Below, one piece after another: positions 16,721 through 24,869 of a stretch of 35,333 nt of DNA (the first letter of the stretch is position 1; each line of letters opens with the position of its first letter). The notes under the pieces were generated by a model, which was not told where the DNA came from, ran no database searches, and saw only the letters and a list, made by a program, of their open reading frames with translations. Position numbers and translations under genes: made by a program. This DNA comes from Lachnospiraceae bacterium (lineage in GTDB: Bacteria > Bacillota > Clostridia > Lachnospirales > Lachnospiraceae): contig JAFYEL010000078.1 of NCBI GenBank assembly GCA_017544285.1, positions 1-35,333 of the forward strand, written 5' to 3'.

Positions 16721-17545
16721 TTATGTTCGCCCCAAAAGCATGCAGACAAAGAAAACAAGTATCTGTACACCCACTATGGTGGACCCGACCGGAGTCCCGG
16801 CCAGTATGGATATCACCATTCCCAGGAAGGCACACAGGGATGCCAGCACTCCCGAGCATACGGTAACGCTTTTGAAGCTTTTGAACAGCCGCATGGCGGA
16901 CAGAGCCGGAAAGATCACCAGTGCGGAGATCAGAAGGGACCCCACCAGATTCATGGCCAGTACGATGATCACGGCTATTATCACCGCTATCAGCAGGTTG
17001 TAAGCTCCCGCGTCCACCCCGGCGGACCTGGAAAAGGCCTCGTCAAAGGTGACGGCAAAGATCTTGTTGTAAAAGAACATGAAGATGGCCAGCACCAGAA
17101 CCGAAAGCACTATGCAGAGCACCACCTCGGTCTTTGACAGAGTGAGTATGGAGAAGGATCCGAAAAGCGTGGAGCACACATCTCCCGTGAGGTTTGATGA
17201 GGTGGAAAAAATGTTCATCAGAAGATATCCCACCGCAAGGGCCCCAACTGAGATCATGGCTATGGCCGCATCACCCTTTATCTTTGCGTTCTGTCCCTGT
17301 CTCAAAAGGAGGATGGCGCTGATGACCGTCACCGGAAGCACCACCACCATGGAACTCTCAACCCTTAAAATACCGGCGATGGCAATGGCCCCGAAGGCCA
17401 CGTGTGACAGGCCGTCACCGATGAAGGAAAAGCGCTTGAGCACCAGGGTAACCCCCAGAAGGGAGGAACACAGAGCTATGAGCACTCCCACTATAAGTGC
17501 GTAACGCACAAAGGGAAATTGTAGATATTCTATAAGCTTATCCAT
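16721..17545 (-). CDS. znuB: Metal (zinc/manganese-type) ABC transporter permease
   Basis: A 274-residue permease of the ABC-3 family, which takes up Zn2+, Mn2+ or Fe2+. About eight membrane helices are visible. Family landmarks are SSLLGVTLVLKRFSFIGDGL near the N-terminus, SHVAFGAIAIAG, and AMNLVGSLLISALVIFPALS toward the C-terminus. The start at 17545 has GAGGAG seven bases upstream; the ATG overlaps the end of the ATPase gene by eight bases. The metal cannot be told from sequence. No substrate-binding lipoprotein gene is present on either side. Confidence 0.9.
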   Translation of the reverse strand: MDKLIEYLQFPFVRYALIVGVLIALCSSLLGVTLVLKRFSFIGDGLSHVAFGAIAIAGILRVESSMVVVLPVTVISAILLLRQGQNAKIKGDAAIAMISVGALAVGYLLMNIFSTSSNLTGDVCSTLFGSFSILTLSKTEVVLCIVLSVLVLAIFMFFYNKIFAVTFDEAFSRSAGVDAGAYNLLIAVIIAVIIVLAMNLVGSLLISALVIFPALSAMRLFKSFKSVTVCSGVLASLCAFLGMVISILAGTPVGSTIVGVQILVFFVCMLLGRT

Positions 17546-18248
17546 GCATCTGCTCCTCAAGCAAAAGGAAGCGTCTGCCCTGATCGCTCTTTCTGAACTC
17601 CTCCTTTGTGCCGAAAAAAACGGTATTGCCTATGTAAAGAATGTGGCTGGCGTACCTCACCGCCGCTATCACGTCATGGGAGACCATGATGATGGTTATG
17701 CCCTCCCGGTTCAGCTTCTCGATAAGACTGTACATATCCGCGGTTACCACGGGATCAAGGCCTGAAACAGGCTCGTCCAGAAGAAGGATCTTTTCGGCGG
17801 CGCACAGGGCCCTGGCAAGCAGAACTCTCTGCTGCTGTCCTCCCGAGAGCTCACGGTAGCACTTGTCGGCAAAATCCGTCACGCCCATCCTCTCCATATT
17901 TTCCCGGGCCAGTTCCTTTTCCTCCCGGGTATAACGGGGACGCAGACCGCACCTGCCCTGAAGTCCGGAATATACGATCTCTTTTACCGAAGCGGGAAAA
18001 TCCCTCTGGACCACGGTCTGCTGGGGAAGATATCCGATCTCGTTGGCCAAAAGACCATCGCCGTAGCTTATACTGCCCGCCAACGGTTTGGTAAGGCGCA
18101 GCAGAGTCTTTATCAGTGTTGTCTTTCCCGAGCCGTTCTCACCCACAACGCAGAGATAATCTCCGGCGTTTACGGTGAAACTGAGATCCTCGATTATAGC
18201 CTGTGAGTCGTAACCCAGGGAAAGGCCTTCGGCCTTCAGTAATGACAT
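17538..18248 (-). CDS. znuC: Metal ABC transporter ATP-binding protein
   Basis: A 236-residue ABC ATPase that powers the adjacent permease. Walker A is GENGSGKTTLIKTLL, the Q-loop IGYLPQQTVVQ, the signature LSGGQQQRVLLARAL, Walker B ILLLDEPVSGLDP, and the switch His lies in IIMVSHDVIAA. AAGGAG lies seven bases before ATG 18248. A clear SigA promoter with an inverted repeat near the start of transcription precedes it, consistent with metal-responsive control. ZnuC is the best-fitting name; MntB/TroB-type proteins are close relatives. Confidence 0.92.
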   Translation of the reverse strand: MSLLKAEGLSLGYDSQAIIEDLSFTVNAGDYLCVVGENGSGKTTLIKTLLRLTKPLAGSISYGDGLLANEIGYLPQQTVVQRDFPASVKEIVYSGLQGRCGLRPRYTREEKELARENMERMGVTDFADKCYRELSGGQQQRVLLARALCAAEKILLLDEPVSGLDPVVTADMYSLIEKLNREGITIIMVSHDVIAAVRYASHILYIGNTVFFGTKEEFRKSDQGRRFLLLEEQMHG

Positions 18249-18259
18249 AGTAACACTCC

Positions 18260-18278
18260 TTAAACACAATCCGTTTAA
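18260..18278. promoter_or_regulatory. Operator-like inverted repeat at the znuC start of transcription
   Basis: TTAAAC-N7-GTTTAA is a perfect 6-7-6 inverted repeat. It abuts the -10 box and covers the expected start of transcription of znuCB. Position and symmetry suit a repressor site. The sequence recalls but does not match the known AdcR zinc-regulator box TTAACYRGTTAA. Confidence 0.5.
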
Positions 18279-18306
18279 TTGTAATATAGTAGCGTAAAAC
18301 TGTCAA
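18278..18306 (-). promoter_or_regulatory. SigA-type promoter of znuCB
   Basis: TTGACA (18301-18306) and TACAAT (18278-18283) are separated by exactly 17 bases on the minus strand. This is close to a consensus promoter. Confidence 0.78.
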
Positions 18307-18357
18307 ATGGTGTACTATATCCTTTGGCGAAAAAAAACAGCATTGAAAGGAAAAGAA

Positions 18358-20139
18358 ATGGCTTTCGACGGACTTACGGTAGCTGCTCTTACCAGGGAGC
18401 TTTCAACGGCCCTGAAGGGCGCCCGCATATCAAAGATAGCTCAGCCGGAATCGGATGAGCTCATGATCACCTTCAAGACCCCGGAGGGGGCCAGACGTCT
18501 GCTCTTATCCGCGGACGCCTCCCTCCCCCTGGCATATCTCACGGAGGAGAACAAGCCCTCTCCAATGACGGCTCCGGGCTTCTGCATGCTGCTGAGAAAA
18601 CATATAGGCTCCGGCCGGGTACTCTCTGTGACCCAGCCTTCCCTGGAGCGCATCATCAGGATCGACATCGAGCATCTTGACGAGATGGGGGATCTTTGCA
18701 CAAAGGCCCTTATCATAGAGCTCATGGGAAAGCATTCAAATATAATCTTCTGCCGCCCAGAGGGTGAGGGGCTTGTGATCATAGACTCCATAAAGCACGT
18801 ATCCTCCCTGGTTTCATCGGTCCGTGAGGTGCTCCCCGGCAGGGAGTATTTCATCCCTAACACCATGGACAAGCTGGATCCCCTCTCCGGAGATTACGAC
18901 GCCGACACCTTTATCTCCGAGGTACTCTCAAAGCCCATGAGTGCCGCAAAGGCCATATATTCCACCTTTACCGGTATTTCCCCGGTGGTGGCAAACCAGC
19001 TGGTGTACAGCGCCGGCGCCGACGGAGACGCCCCCACCGCCTCTCTTTCCGAGCTTGAAAAGGAAAACATCTGGAACGCCTTCAGATACATGACAAGTGA
19101 TGTGAAAAACGGCCGGTTTTCACCCGAGATCGTATACGAGACCGGCAGCAACGGTCTTCCGGTGCCTAAGGAATTCTGCGCCCTGCACCTGTCCATGTTC
19201 GAAGGCCTTCCCTCAGGCAGTTTCGACAGCATGTCCGCCCTTCTGGAAGCATACTACGCCCAGAAAAACCGGGTGACCCGCATACGCCAGAGATCGGCTG
19301 ACCTTCGCCGCATAGTCACCACCTGCCTGGAAAGATGCGTAAAAAAATACGACATCCAGCAAAAACAGCTGAAGGACACGGAAAAGGCGGATAAGAACAG
19401 GCTCTTCGGCGAACTGCTCCTGACCTACGCACACTCCGTCCCCGCCGGGGCAAAGAGCGTGAAGCTGGAGGATTACAACACCGGCGAGGAGGTGACCATC
19501 CCCCTTGACGAAAACAAATCCCCCCAGGAAAACAGCCGGCGTTATTTTGACAAATACGGGAAACTTAAGAGGACAAAGGAAGCCCTGGATGAGCAGATAA
19601 AAGAGACCGTATCCCAGAAGGAGCATCTGGAATCCATACTCACCAGCCTGGATCTTTCCGGCAGCGAGGAGGATCTTGCCCAGATAAGGACGGAGCTGGA
19701 GGAATCCGGCTACATCAGGAAAAAGTCCGCTACCAAAAAGCAGGACAAAAAACTGAAGCCCCTGCGCTTTGTCAGCAGCGACGGCTACGAGATATATGTG
19801 GGCCGCAACAACCTTCAGAACGACTACGTCACCTTTAAGCTGGGAAGCGGAAACGACTGGTGGTTCCATGCAAAAAAGATGCCCGGCTCCCACGTGCTGG
19901 TAAAAAACAAGGGCACCGAAGAAATGCCGGACCGTGTATTCGAGGAAGCCGCCGCCCTGGCAGCCTGCTATTCCGGGGGCCGTGACCAGACCCTGGTGGA
20001 GGTTGACTATATCCAGAAAAAGCACGTAAAAAAGCCCGGAGGTGCTAAACCGGGCTTTGTGGTGTACTATACAAACTATTCAATGACCGTTGGGGCCGAA
20101 GCGATATCTCTTGCGGCGTCCAAAAAGCCGGAGGCTTAA
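18358..20139 (+). CDS. rqcH: RqcH, ribosome quality control protein (NFACT family)
   Basis: A 593-residue protein that binds stalled 50S subunits and adds C-terminal alanine tails to trapped nascent chains. In older annotation it is called fibronectin-binding protein FbpA. The NFACT-N domain starts MAFDGLTVAALTRELSTAL, with LIIELMGKHSNIIF. A coiled-coil middle (about 310-450) follows, then the NFACT-R domain with SDGYEIYVGRNNLQNDYVT, WWFHAKKMPGSHVLVKNKG and HVKKPGGAKPGFVVYYTNY. The start at 18358 has AAAGGA seven bases upstream; a TTG/GTG-type extension to 18307 is not conserved. The stop overlaps the convergent topA stop in the shared TTAA. Confidence 0.95.
   Translation: MAFDGLTVAALTRELSTALKGARISKIAQPESDELMITFKTPEGARRLLLSADASLPLAYLTEENKPSPMTAPGFCMLLRKHIGSGRVLSVTQPSLERIIRIDIEHLDEMGDLCTKALIIELMGKHSNIIFCRPEGEGLVIIDSIKHVSSLVSSVREVLPGREYFIPNTMDKLDPLSGDYDADTFISEVLSKPMSAAKAIYSTFTGISPVVANQLVYSAGADGDAPTASLSELEKENIWNAFRYMTSDVKNGRFSPEIVYETGSNGLPVPKEFCALHLSMFEGLPSGSFDSMSALLEAYYAQKNRVTRIRQRSADLRRIVTTCLERCVKKYDIQQKQLKDTEKADKNRLFGELLLTYAHSVPAGAKSVKLEDYNTGEEVTIPLDENKSPQENSRRYFDKYGKLKRTKEALDEQIKETVSQKEHLESILTSLDLSGSEEDLAQIRTELEESGYIRKKSATKKQDKKLKPLRFVSSDGYEIYVGRNNLQNDYVTFKLGSGNDWWFHAKKMPGSHVLVKNKGTEEMPDRVFEEAAALAACYSGGRDQTLVEVDYIQKKHVKKPGGAKPGFVVYYTNYSMTVGAEAISLAASKKPEA
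20028..20058 (-). terminator. Intrinsic terminator of topA, lying inside rqcH
   Basis: On the minus strand AAAGCCCGG (20050-20058) pairs perfectly with CCGGGCTTT (20031-20039) across a 10-base loop, and the T-run totals six. It lies about 80 bases beyond the topA stop, within the conserved KKPGGAKPGF codons of rqcH. Confidence 0.6.
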
Positions 20140-22208
20140 GCTTCCGCCTTGTCCTCTTCGGAATAGCCGCATCCCTGCTCCTGACAGGCCAGTTTTGATC
20201 CCTTGTGTACCAGGATACCGCCGCATTTGGGGCACTTCTTGTCCGAGGGCTTTGCCCATGACATGAAATCACACTCCGGGAAGCCCAGACAGCCGTAGTA
20301 ACGGCGTCCCTTCCTAGTGGTCTTTATCACAACGTCACTGCCGCACTTGGGGCAGCTCACTCCCACCTTTTCAAAATAAGGCTTGGTGTTCCTGCACTCA
20401 GGGAATCCGGGACAGGCTAAAAACTTTCCGTGAGGGCCGTACTTGATCACCATGTTGCGGCCGCAGTCCTCACAGACCACATCCGTCTCCTCGTCGTGGA
20501 TCTCGGCGTGCTCAAGTTCATCGGTAGCCTTTTCCACAGCGGTATGCAGATCGGGGTAGAAATTCTCTATCACTGTCTTCCAGGCAACTTTTCCCTCTTC
20601 AACTCCGTCCAGAAGAGACTCAAAATTCACGGTGAAATTCACGTCCACTATGGAGGGGAACTGCTCCTTCATGATATTGTTGACTATCTCTCCTATCTCG
20701 GTGATGAAGAGATTCTTGTTTTCCTTTGTAACGTAATGTCTTGCAAGGATGGTGCTGATGGTGGGGGCATAGGTGGAAGGACGGCCAATGCCCATCTCCT
20801 CCATGGCCTTTACCAGGGACGCCTCGGTGTAGTGCGCCGGAGGCTGGGTAAAATGCTGCTCGCTCACCGCATCCTTTACGGAAAGCACACTCTTTTCGGT
20901 GAGCTTCACCTTAAGGGTGCCCTTTTCCTCCTCGTCATCGGAGGGTGAATATACCTTCAAAAAGCCCTCGAAGAGGATCCTTGATGCGGAGGTGACAAAG
21001 ATATAGTCTCCCGCCTTGATCCTGACGGAGGTGGTCTCATAGCCCGCTGCGTTCATGCGGCTGGCTAAAAAGCGCTTCCATATGAGCTGGTATAACCTGA
21101 GCTGGTCCCTGGAGAGAGAGTCCTTGAGCTTTGCGGGCTCCAGGTTCACATCCGTGGGACGGATACACTCGTGAGCGTCCTGTATCTTTCCCTTTTCACC
21201 GGTCTTTTTTTCCGTCTTTGCCAGATAATCATCCCCGAACTTGTCGGTGATATAAGCTCTTGCCATCTCCTGGGCCTCGTCGGAAACCCTGGTGGAATCC
21301 GTACGCAGATAAGAGATCACGCCCATGGTTCCCATGCCCTTGATGTCAACGCCCTCGTAGAGCTGCTGGGCTATGCGCATGGTCTTCTGGGTGGAAAAAT
21401 TAAGGGTCTTGCCCGCCTCCTGCTGAAGGGTGCTGGTGGTAAAGGGAAGGGGAGCCTTTCTGCTGCGCTCTCCCACCTTGACCTCCAGGACCTGAGCCTT
21501 GCCGGCAAGCACGTTTTTCCTGATGGCCTCTGCCTGTTTTTTATCATTGATGGCAAGCTTTCCCTTTTCGTCACCGTAAAACTTTGCGGTGATGGGATTC
21601 TTCTCGCCCTTTATGTCAAAGCTGGCGTCTATGCTCCAGTATTCCTCGGGAATGAAGGCAGCGATCTGGGCCTCTCTGTCGGCGATTATCCTCAGGGCCA
21701 CCGACTGTACCCTTCCGGCGGAAAGTCCCCTCTTCACCTTTGTCCAGAGGAGGGGTGAGATCTCATAACCCACCATGCGGTCCAGGATACGTCTGGCCTG
21801 CTGCGCATCCACCAGATCCATGTCTATTCCCCTGGGATGCCTGATGGATTCCTTGACCGCATTTTTTGTTATCTCATTAAAGGTGATCCTGTGGATATCC
21901 TTTTCGTCTATTCCCAGAGCCTTTGTAAGATGCCATGAAATAGCCTCGCCCTCGCGGTCCGGGTCGGTTGCAAGATAGACCTTATCTGCCTTTTTCACCT
22001 GACGGCGCAGGGATGCCAGAAGGTCTCCCTTGCCTCTTATGGTGATGTATTTGGGCTCATAGTCGTTTTCCACGTCTATTCCGAGTCTGCTCTTGGGCAG
22101 GTCCCTCACATGTCCCATGCTGGCGGCCACTTCATAGCTGCTGCCAAGAAACTTCTTTATTGTTTTTACCTTTGCGGGCGACTCCACGATAACGAGATAT
22201 TTCGACAC
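20136..22208 (-). CDS. topA: DNA topoisomerase I
   Basis: A 690-residue type IA topoisomerase that relaxes negative supercoils. The TOPRIM domain opens SKYLVIVESPAKVKTIKKFL and contains YLATDPDREGEAISWHL. The active-site Tyr is in GVISYLRTDSTR. Three C-terminal four-cysteine zinc fingers begin CEDCGRNMVIKYG, CPKCGSDVVIKTT and CPKCGGILVHKGS. The start is read as GTG at 22208 because GAGGTG lies six bases upstream and family conservation begins at the next codon; a TTG-started extension to 22259 crosses the promoter. A promoter and an internal terminator are both visible. Confidence 0.97.
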   Translation of the reverse strand: MSKYLVIVESPAKVKTIKKFLGSSYEVAASMGHVRDLPKSRLGIDVENDYEPKYITIRGKGDLLASLRRQVKKADKVYLATDPDREGEAISWHLTKALGIDEKDIHRITFNEITKNAVKESIRHPRGIDMDLVDAQQARRILDRMVGYEISPLLWTKVKRGLSAGRVQSVALRIIADREAQIAAFIPEEYWSIDASFDIKGEKNPITAKFYGDEKGKLAINDKKQAEAIRKNVLAGKAQVLEVKVGERSRKAPLPFTTSTLQQEAGKTLNFSTQKTMRIAQQLYEGVDIKGMGTMGVISYLRTDSTRVSDEAQEMARAYITDKFGDDYLAKTEKKTGEKGKIQDAHECIRPTDVNLEPAKLKDSLSRDQLRLYQLIWKRFLASRMNAAGYETTSVRIKAGDYIFVTSASRILFEGFLKVYSPSDDEEEKGTLKVKLTEKSVLSVKDAVSEQHFTQPPAHYTEASLVKAMEEMGIGRPSTYAPTISTILARHYVTKENKNLFITEIGEIVNNIMKEQFPSIVDVNFTVNFESLLDGVEEGKVAWKTVIENFYPDLHTAVEKATDELEHAEIHDEETDVVCEDCGRNMVIKYGPHGKFLACPGFPECRNTKPYFEKVGVSCPKCGSDVVIKTTRKGRRYYGCLGFPECDFMSWAKPSDKKCPKCGGILVHKGSKLACQEQGCGYSEEDKAEA

Positions 22209-22247
22209 TGACTCCACCTCATCTGCAAAATTTTCAAAACAAGATAA

Positions 22248-22276
22248 CTTATACAACAAAAATCATCCCTTTGCAA
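22248..22276 (-). promoter_or_regulatory. SigA-type promoter of topA
   Basis: TTGCAA (22271-22276) and TATAAG (22248-22253) are 17 bases apart on the minus strand, about 40 bases before the GTG start. Confidence 0.65.
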
Positions 22277-22280
22277 GACA

Positions 22281-22307
22281 AAAATAAAAACCCGCCGGAA
22301 ACCGGGG
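22281..22307 (-). terminator. Terminator-like hairpin between topA and dprA promoters
   Basis: The minus strand has CCGG-TTT-CCGG, extended by CC/GG past a two-base bulge, followed by TTTTTATTTTTG. It would stop antisense transcripts coming from dprA before they reach the topA promoter. The stem is short. Confidence 0.35.
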
Positions 22308-22320
22308 ATGAAAATCCGTC

Positions 22321-22350
22321 TTGACAAAAGCCGGAGCCCAGGGTTATAGT
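22321..22350 (+). promoter_or_regulatory. SigA-type promoter of dprA-comM
   Basis: TTGACA (22321-22326) is followed after 18 bases by TATAGT (22345-22350), or after 17 bases by TTATAG. The start of transcription would be near 22357, which rules out the TTG codon at 22352 as the dprA start. Confidence 0.65.
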
Positions 22351-22402
22351 CTTGGTGTCAGCAGCACATCAGTGTTCATTTCACCGCGGCATCTTCGCCG
22401 CA

Positions 22403-23323
22403 ATGTTCTTTAAACAAATGGGTGATTCATATTGTATCGAGAGCGGGACGAGTTGTCGCTATGTCAGCCGTTTTGACCCCGACTACCCCGATAAGCTCCG
22501 GATGATACCGGATCCGCCGGCGGGCATCTACGTAAGAGGAAGCCTTCCGGATCCCGGAAGGCCCGCTGTGGCCATAATCGGATCGAGGATCTGTTCCCAG
22601 TACGGAAGGCTTGCCGCCATGGAGCTTGGCGAGGCAATGGCTCTTGCCGATGTACAGGTGATCAGCGGACTGGCCAGAGGCATCGACTGTATCTCACAGG
22701 CTGCGGCGGTCCGGGCAGGAGGCAGGTCCTTCGGCATACTGGGCTGCGGTGTCAACGTAGTCTATCCCGCACAGAACAAAAGCATATTCGACGAGGTACT
22801 GGTCAACGGAGGCCTTATATCCGAGGTCAATCCGGATGCCCCTCCCCTGAAGGCTTATTTTGCGGAGCGCAACCGGATCATATCCGCCCTCTGCGACATA
22901 CTGGTGGTGGTGGAGGCCAAGGAGAGGAGCGGCACTCAGATCACGGTTCGCCGCGCTCTGGAACAGGGCAAGGACATCTTTGCTGTGCCGGGAAGGATGA
23001 ACGACGTCTGCTCCCAGGGGTGCAACGCCCTCATATCCCAGGGAGCCGGCATAATCTGTTCCCCGGAGTCGGTGCTCAACGCCCTGGGGATCTACCCCCC
23101 TGATCCCCCCTCCTTTTTCGGAAAGAAAAATGAGGAGATAAAGATAAGCCGGGTGGAACAAAGAGTCCTGGACAACCTGGATCTTTATCCCATGAGCCTG
23201 CAGAAGATCGCCCGGCTCTGCGCCATGACGGAGGGAGAGGTCCTGACCGCCCTCTTCCATCTGCAGTTTTCAGGACTGGCAAGGGAAACAGGAAAAAACC
23301 ATTTTATGAAAACCGGAGGCTGA
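22403..23323 (+). CDS. dprA: DNA-processing protein DprA (Smf)
   Basis: A protein of about 306 residues that loads RecA on incoming single-stranded DNA during transformation. The Rossmann-like DprA domain is seen as VAIIGSRICSQYGRLAAMEL, VISGLARGIDCISQAAAV, GILGCGVNVVYPAQN and FAERNRIISALCDILVVVEA. A C-terminal winged-helix region (EQRVLDNLDLYPMSLQKIAR) follows. The N-terminal SAM-like region of some DprA proteins is missing or very short. The start is uncertain: ATG 22403 and ATG 22418 both lack a clear ribosome site, but both lie downstream of the promoter. comM starts one base after its stop. Confidence 0.92.
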   Translation: MFFKQMGDSYCIESGTSCRYVSRFDPDYPDKLRMIPDPPAGIYVRGSLPDPGRPAVAIIGSRICSQYGRLAAMELGEAMALADVQVISGLARGIDCISQAAAVRAGGRSFGILGCGVNVVYPAQNKSIFDEVLVNGGLISEVNPDAPPLKAYFAERNRIISALCDILVVVEAKERSGTQITVRRALEQGKDIFAVPGRMNDVCSQGCNALISQGAGIICSPESVLNALGIYPPDPPSFFGKKNEEIKISRVEQRVLDNLDLYPMSLQKIARLCAMTEGEVLTALFHLQFSGLARETGKNHFMKTGG

Positions 23324-23324
23324 A

Positions 23325-24860
23325 ATGTACCATAAGATAAACTCATCGACACTGAAAGGACTTGAAGCGGTCCCCGTAAGCGTGGAAACCGACATATCCG
23401 ACGGACTCCCCGTAATGGACATGGTGGGCTACCTTGCGGGAGAGGTAAAGGAGGCCAGGGAAAGGGTGAGGACCGCCCTGAAAAACAGCGGCTTCTCCAT
23501 TCCCATAAAGCGGATCACCGTGAACATCTCTCCCGCTGCCATAAGAAAGCAGGGCACTGCCTTTGATCTACCCATTGCCCTCTCCATCATGGTGTGCATG
23601 GGACTGGTTGAAGCTAAGAGTCTGGAGGGAAGCTGCGTCATGGGCGAGCTTTCACTGGACGGCAGCATAAAGGGAGTGACCGGTGTGCTGCCCCGTGTCA
23701 TAAGCGCCAGGGAATGCGGGCTGAAGACCTGTTACGTGCCCGCTGAAAACGTAAACGAAGCCGCTGTGGTGGAAGGGGTGAAGGTCATAGGTGTCTCATC
23801 TCTTTTACAGGCACTTTCCCACCTTAAGGGAGAATCGGTGATACCCCCGGTGCAAAGAGATATCAAAAAACTTCTGGCCAATCCCGGGAGAGGGAACATA
23901 CCTGATTTCTCGGAACTGGCGGGACAGCCCCTGCTAAAACGGGCTCTTGAGGTGGCGGCCAGCGGTATGCACAACATCTTAATAGTGGGTCCCCCGGGTG
24001 CGGGAAAGACCATGGCGGCAAAGCGTCTGCCCGGGATCCTTCCGCCCCTCACTCCGGATGAGTGCATGGAGCTCACAAAGATATACAGCATTGCGGGAAT
24101 GCTTCCGGAAGAGGGGATAATCACCTCAAGGCCCTTTGTTTCACCCCACCATTCCTGCACTCCCCAGTCCCTTGCGGGAGGAGGCAGCATCCCCCGTCCC
24201 GGAGCCATATCCCTGTCCCACAGGGGAGTTTTGTTTCTGGATGAGCTGCCGGAGTTTTCGAAGGATTCCCTGGAGATACTGCGCCAGCCCCTGGAGGATA
24301 AAAAGGTGAACATTGCCAGGGCCGCCGCCAGCTATACCTTCCCCGCGGATTTCCTGCTGGCCGCCGCCATGAATCCCTGCCGCTGCGGCTACTACCCTGA
24401 CAGGAACAGGTGCCGGTGCACCCACGCCGAAGTCCGCTCCTACATGAGCAGGATAAGCGGCCCCCTTCTGGACAGGATGGACATCTGCGTAACCGCCGAC
24501 GAACCGGGCTTTGACACCCTGACAAACCCGGAAAAGGGTGAAAGCTCCGCCTCCATCATGGAGAGGGTGGAAAAGGCCCATGAGATACAGCTTAAGCGTT
24601 TTTCAAACGAAGGCATCACCTGCAACAGCCAGATGAATCCCTCTCAGATAATGAAGTACTGCATTCTTGGGCAGAGGGAAAACGCAATGCTGCGCAACGC
24701 CTTTAAAAAGCTGAGTCTTTCCGCCAGAGCCTGCCACCGGGTGCTGAGGGTGGCCAGGACTCTTGCGGATCTGTCGGATTCCCCTAAAATAAAAGAACAG
24801 CACCTCACAGAAGCGCTGTCCTTTAAACTGCCTGACGCAGGTTATTTTGATATGGGCTGA
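23325..24860 (+). CDS. comM: ComM/YifB family Mg chelatase-like AAA+ ATPase
   Basis: A 511-residue protein of the YifB/ComM family. In naturally competent bacteria ComM is a helicase that extends heteroduplex joints during transformation. An N-terminal Lon-protease-like domain (about 1-165) contains VNISPAAIRKQGTAFDLPIA. The AAA+ core has Walker A VGPPGAGKTMAAKRL, Walker B GVLFLDELPEF and AMNPCRCGYY. The Mg_chelatase_C part ends in ARACHRVLRVARTLADL. GGAGG lies five bases before the ATG. The dprA-comM pairing is common in Firmicutes and supports a DNA uptake or recombination role, although no other competence genes are in the window. Confidence 0.95.
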   Translation: MYHKINSSTLKGLEAVPVSVETDISDGLPVMDMVGYLAGEVKEARERVRTALKNSGFSIPIKRITVNISPAAIRKQGTAFDLPIALSIMVCMGLVEAKSLEGSCVMGELSLDGSIKGVTGVLPRVISARECGLKTCYVPAENVNEAAVVEGVKVIGVSSLLQALSHLKGESVIPPVQRDIKKLLANPGRGNIPDFSELAGQPLLKRALEVAASGMHNILIVGPPGAGKTMAAKRLPGILPPLTPDECMELTKIYSIAGMLPEEGIITSRPFVSPHHSCTPQSLAGGGSIPRPGAISLSHRGVLFLDELPEFSKDSLEILRQPLEDKKVNIARAAASYTFPADFLLAAAMNPCRCGYYPDRNRCRCTHAEVRSYMSRISGPLLDRMDICVTADEPGFDTLTNPEKGESSASIMERVEKAHEIQLKRFSNEGITCNSQMNPSQIMKYCILGQRENAMLRNAFKKLSLSARACHRVLRVARTLADLSDSPKIKEQHLTEALSFKLPDAGYFDMG

Positions 24861-24869
24861 TCTCCTTTC

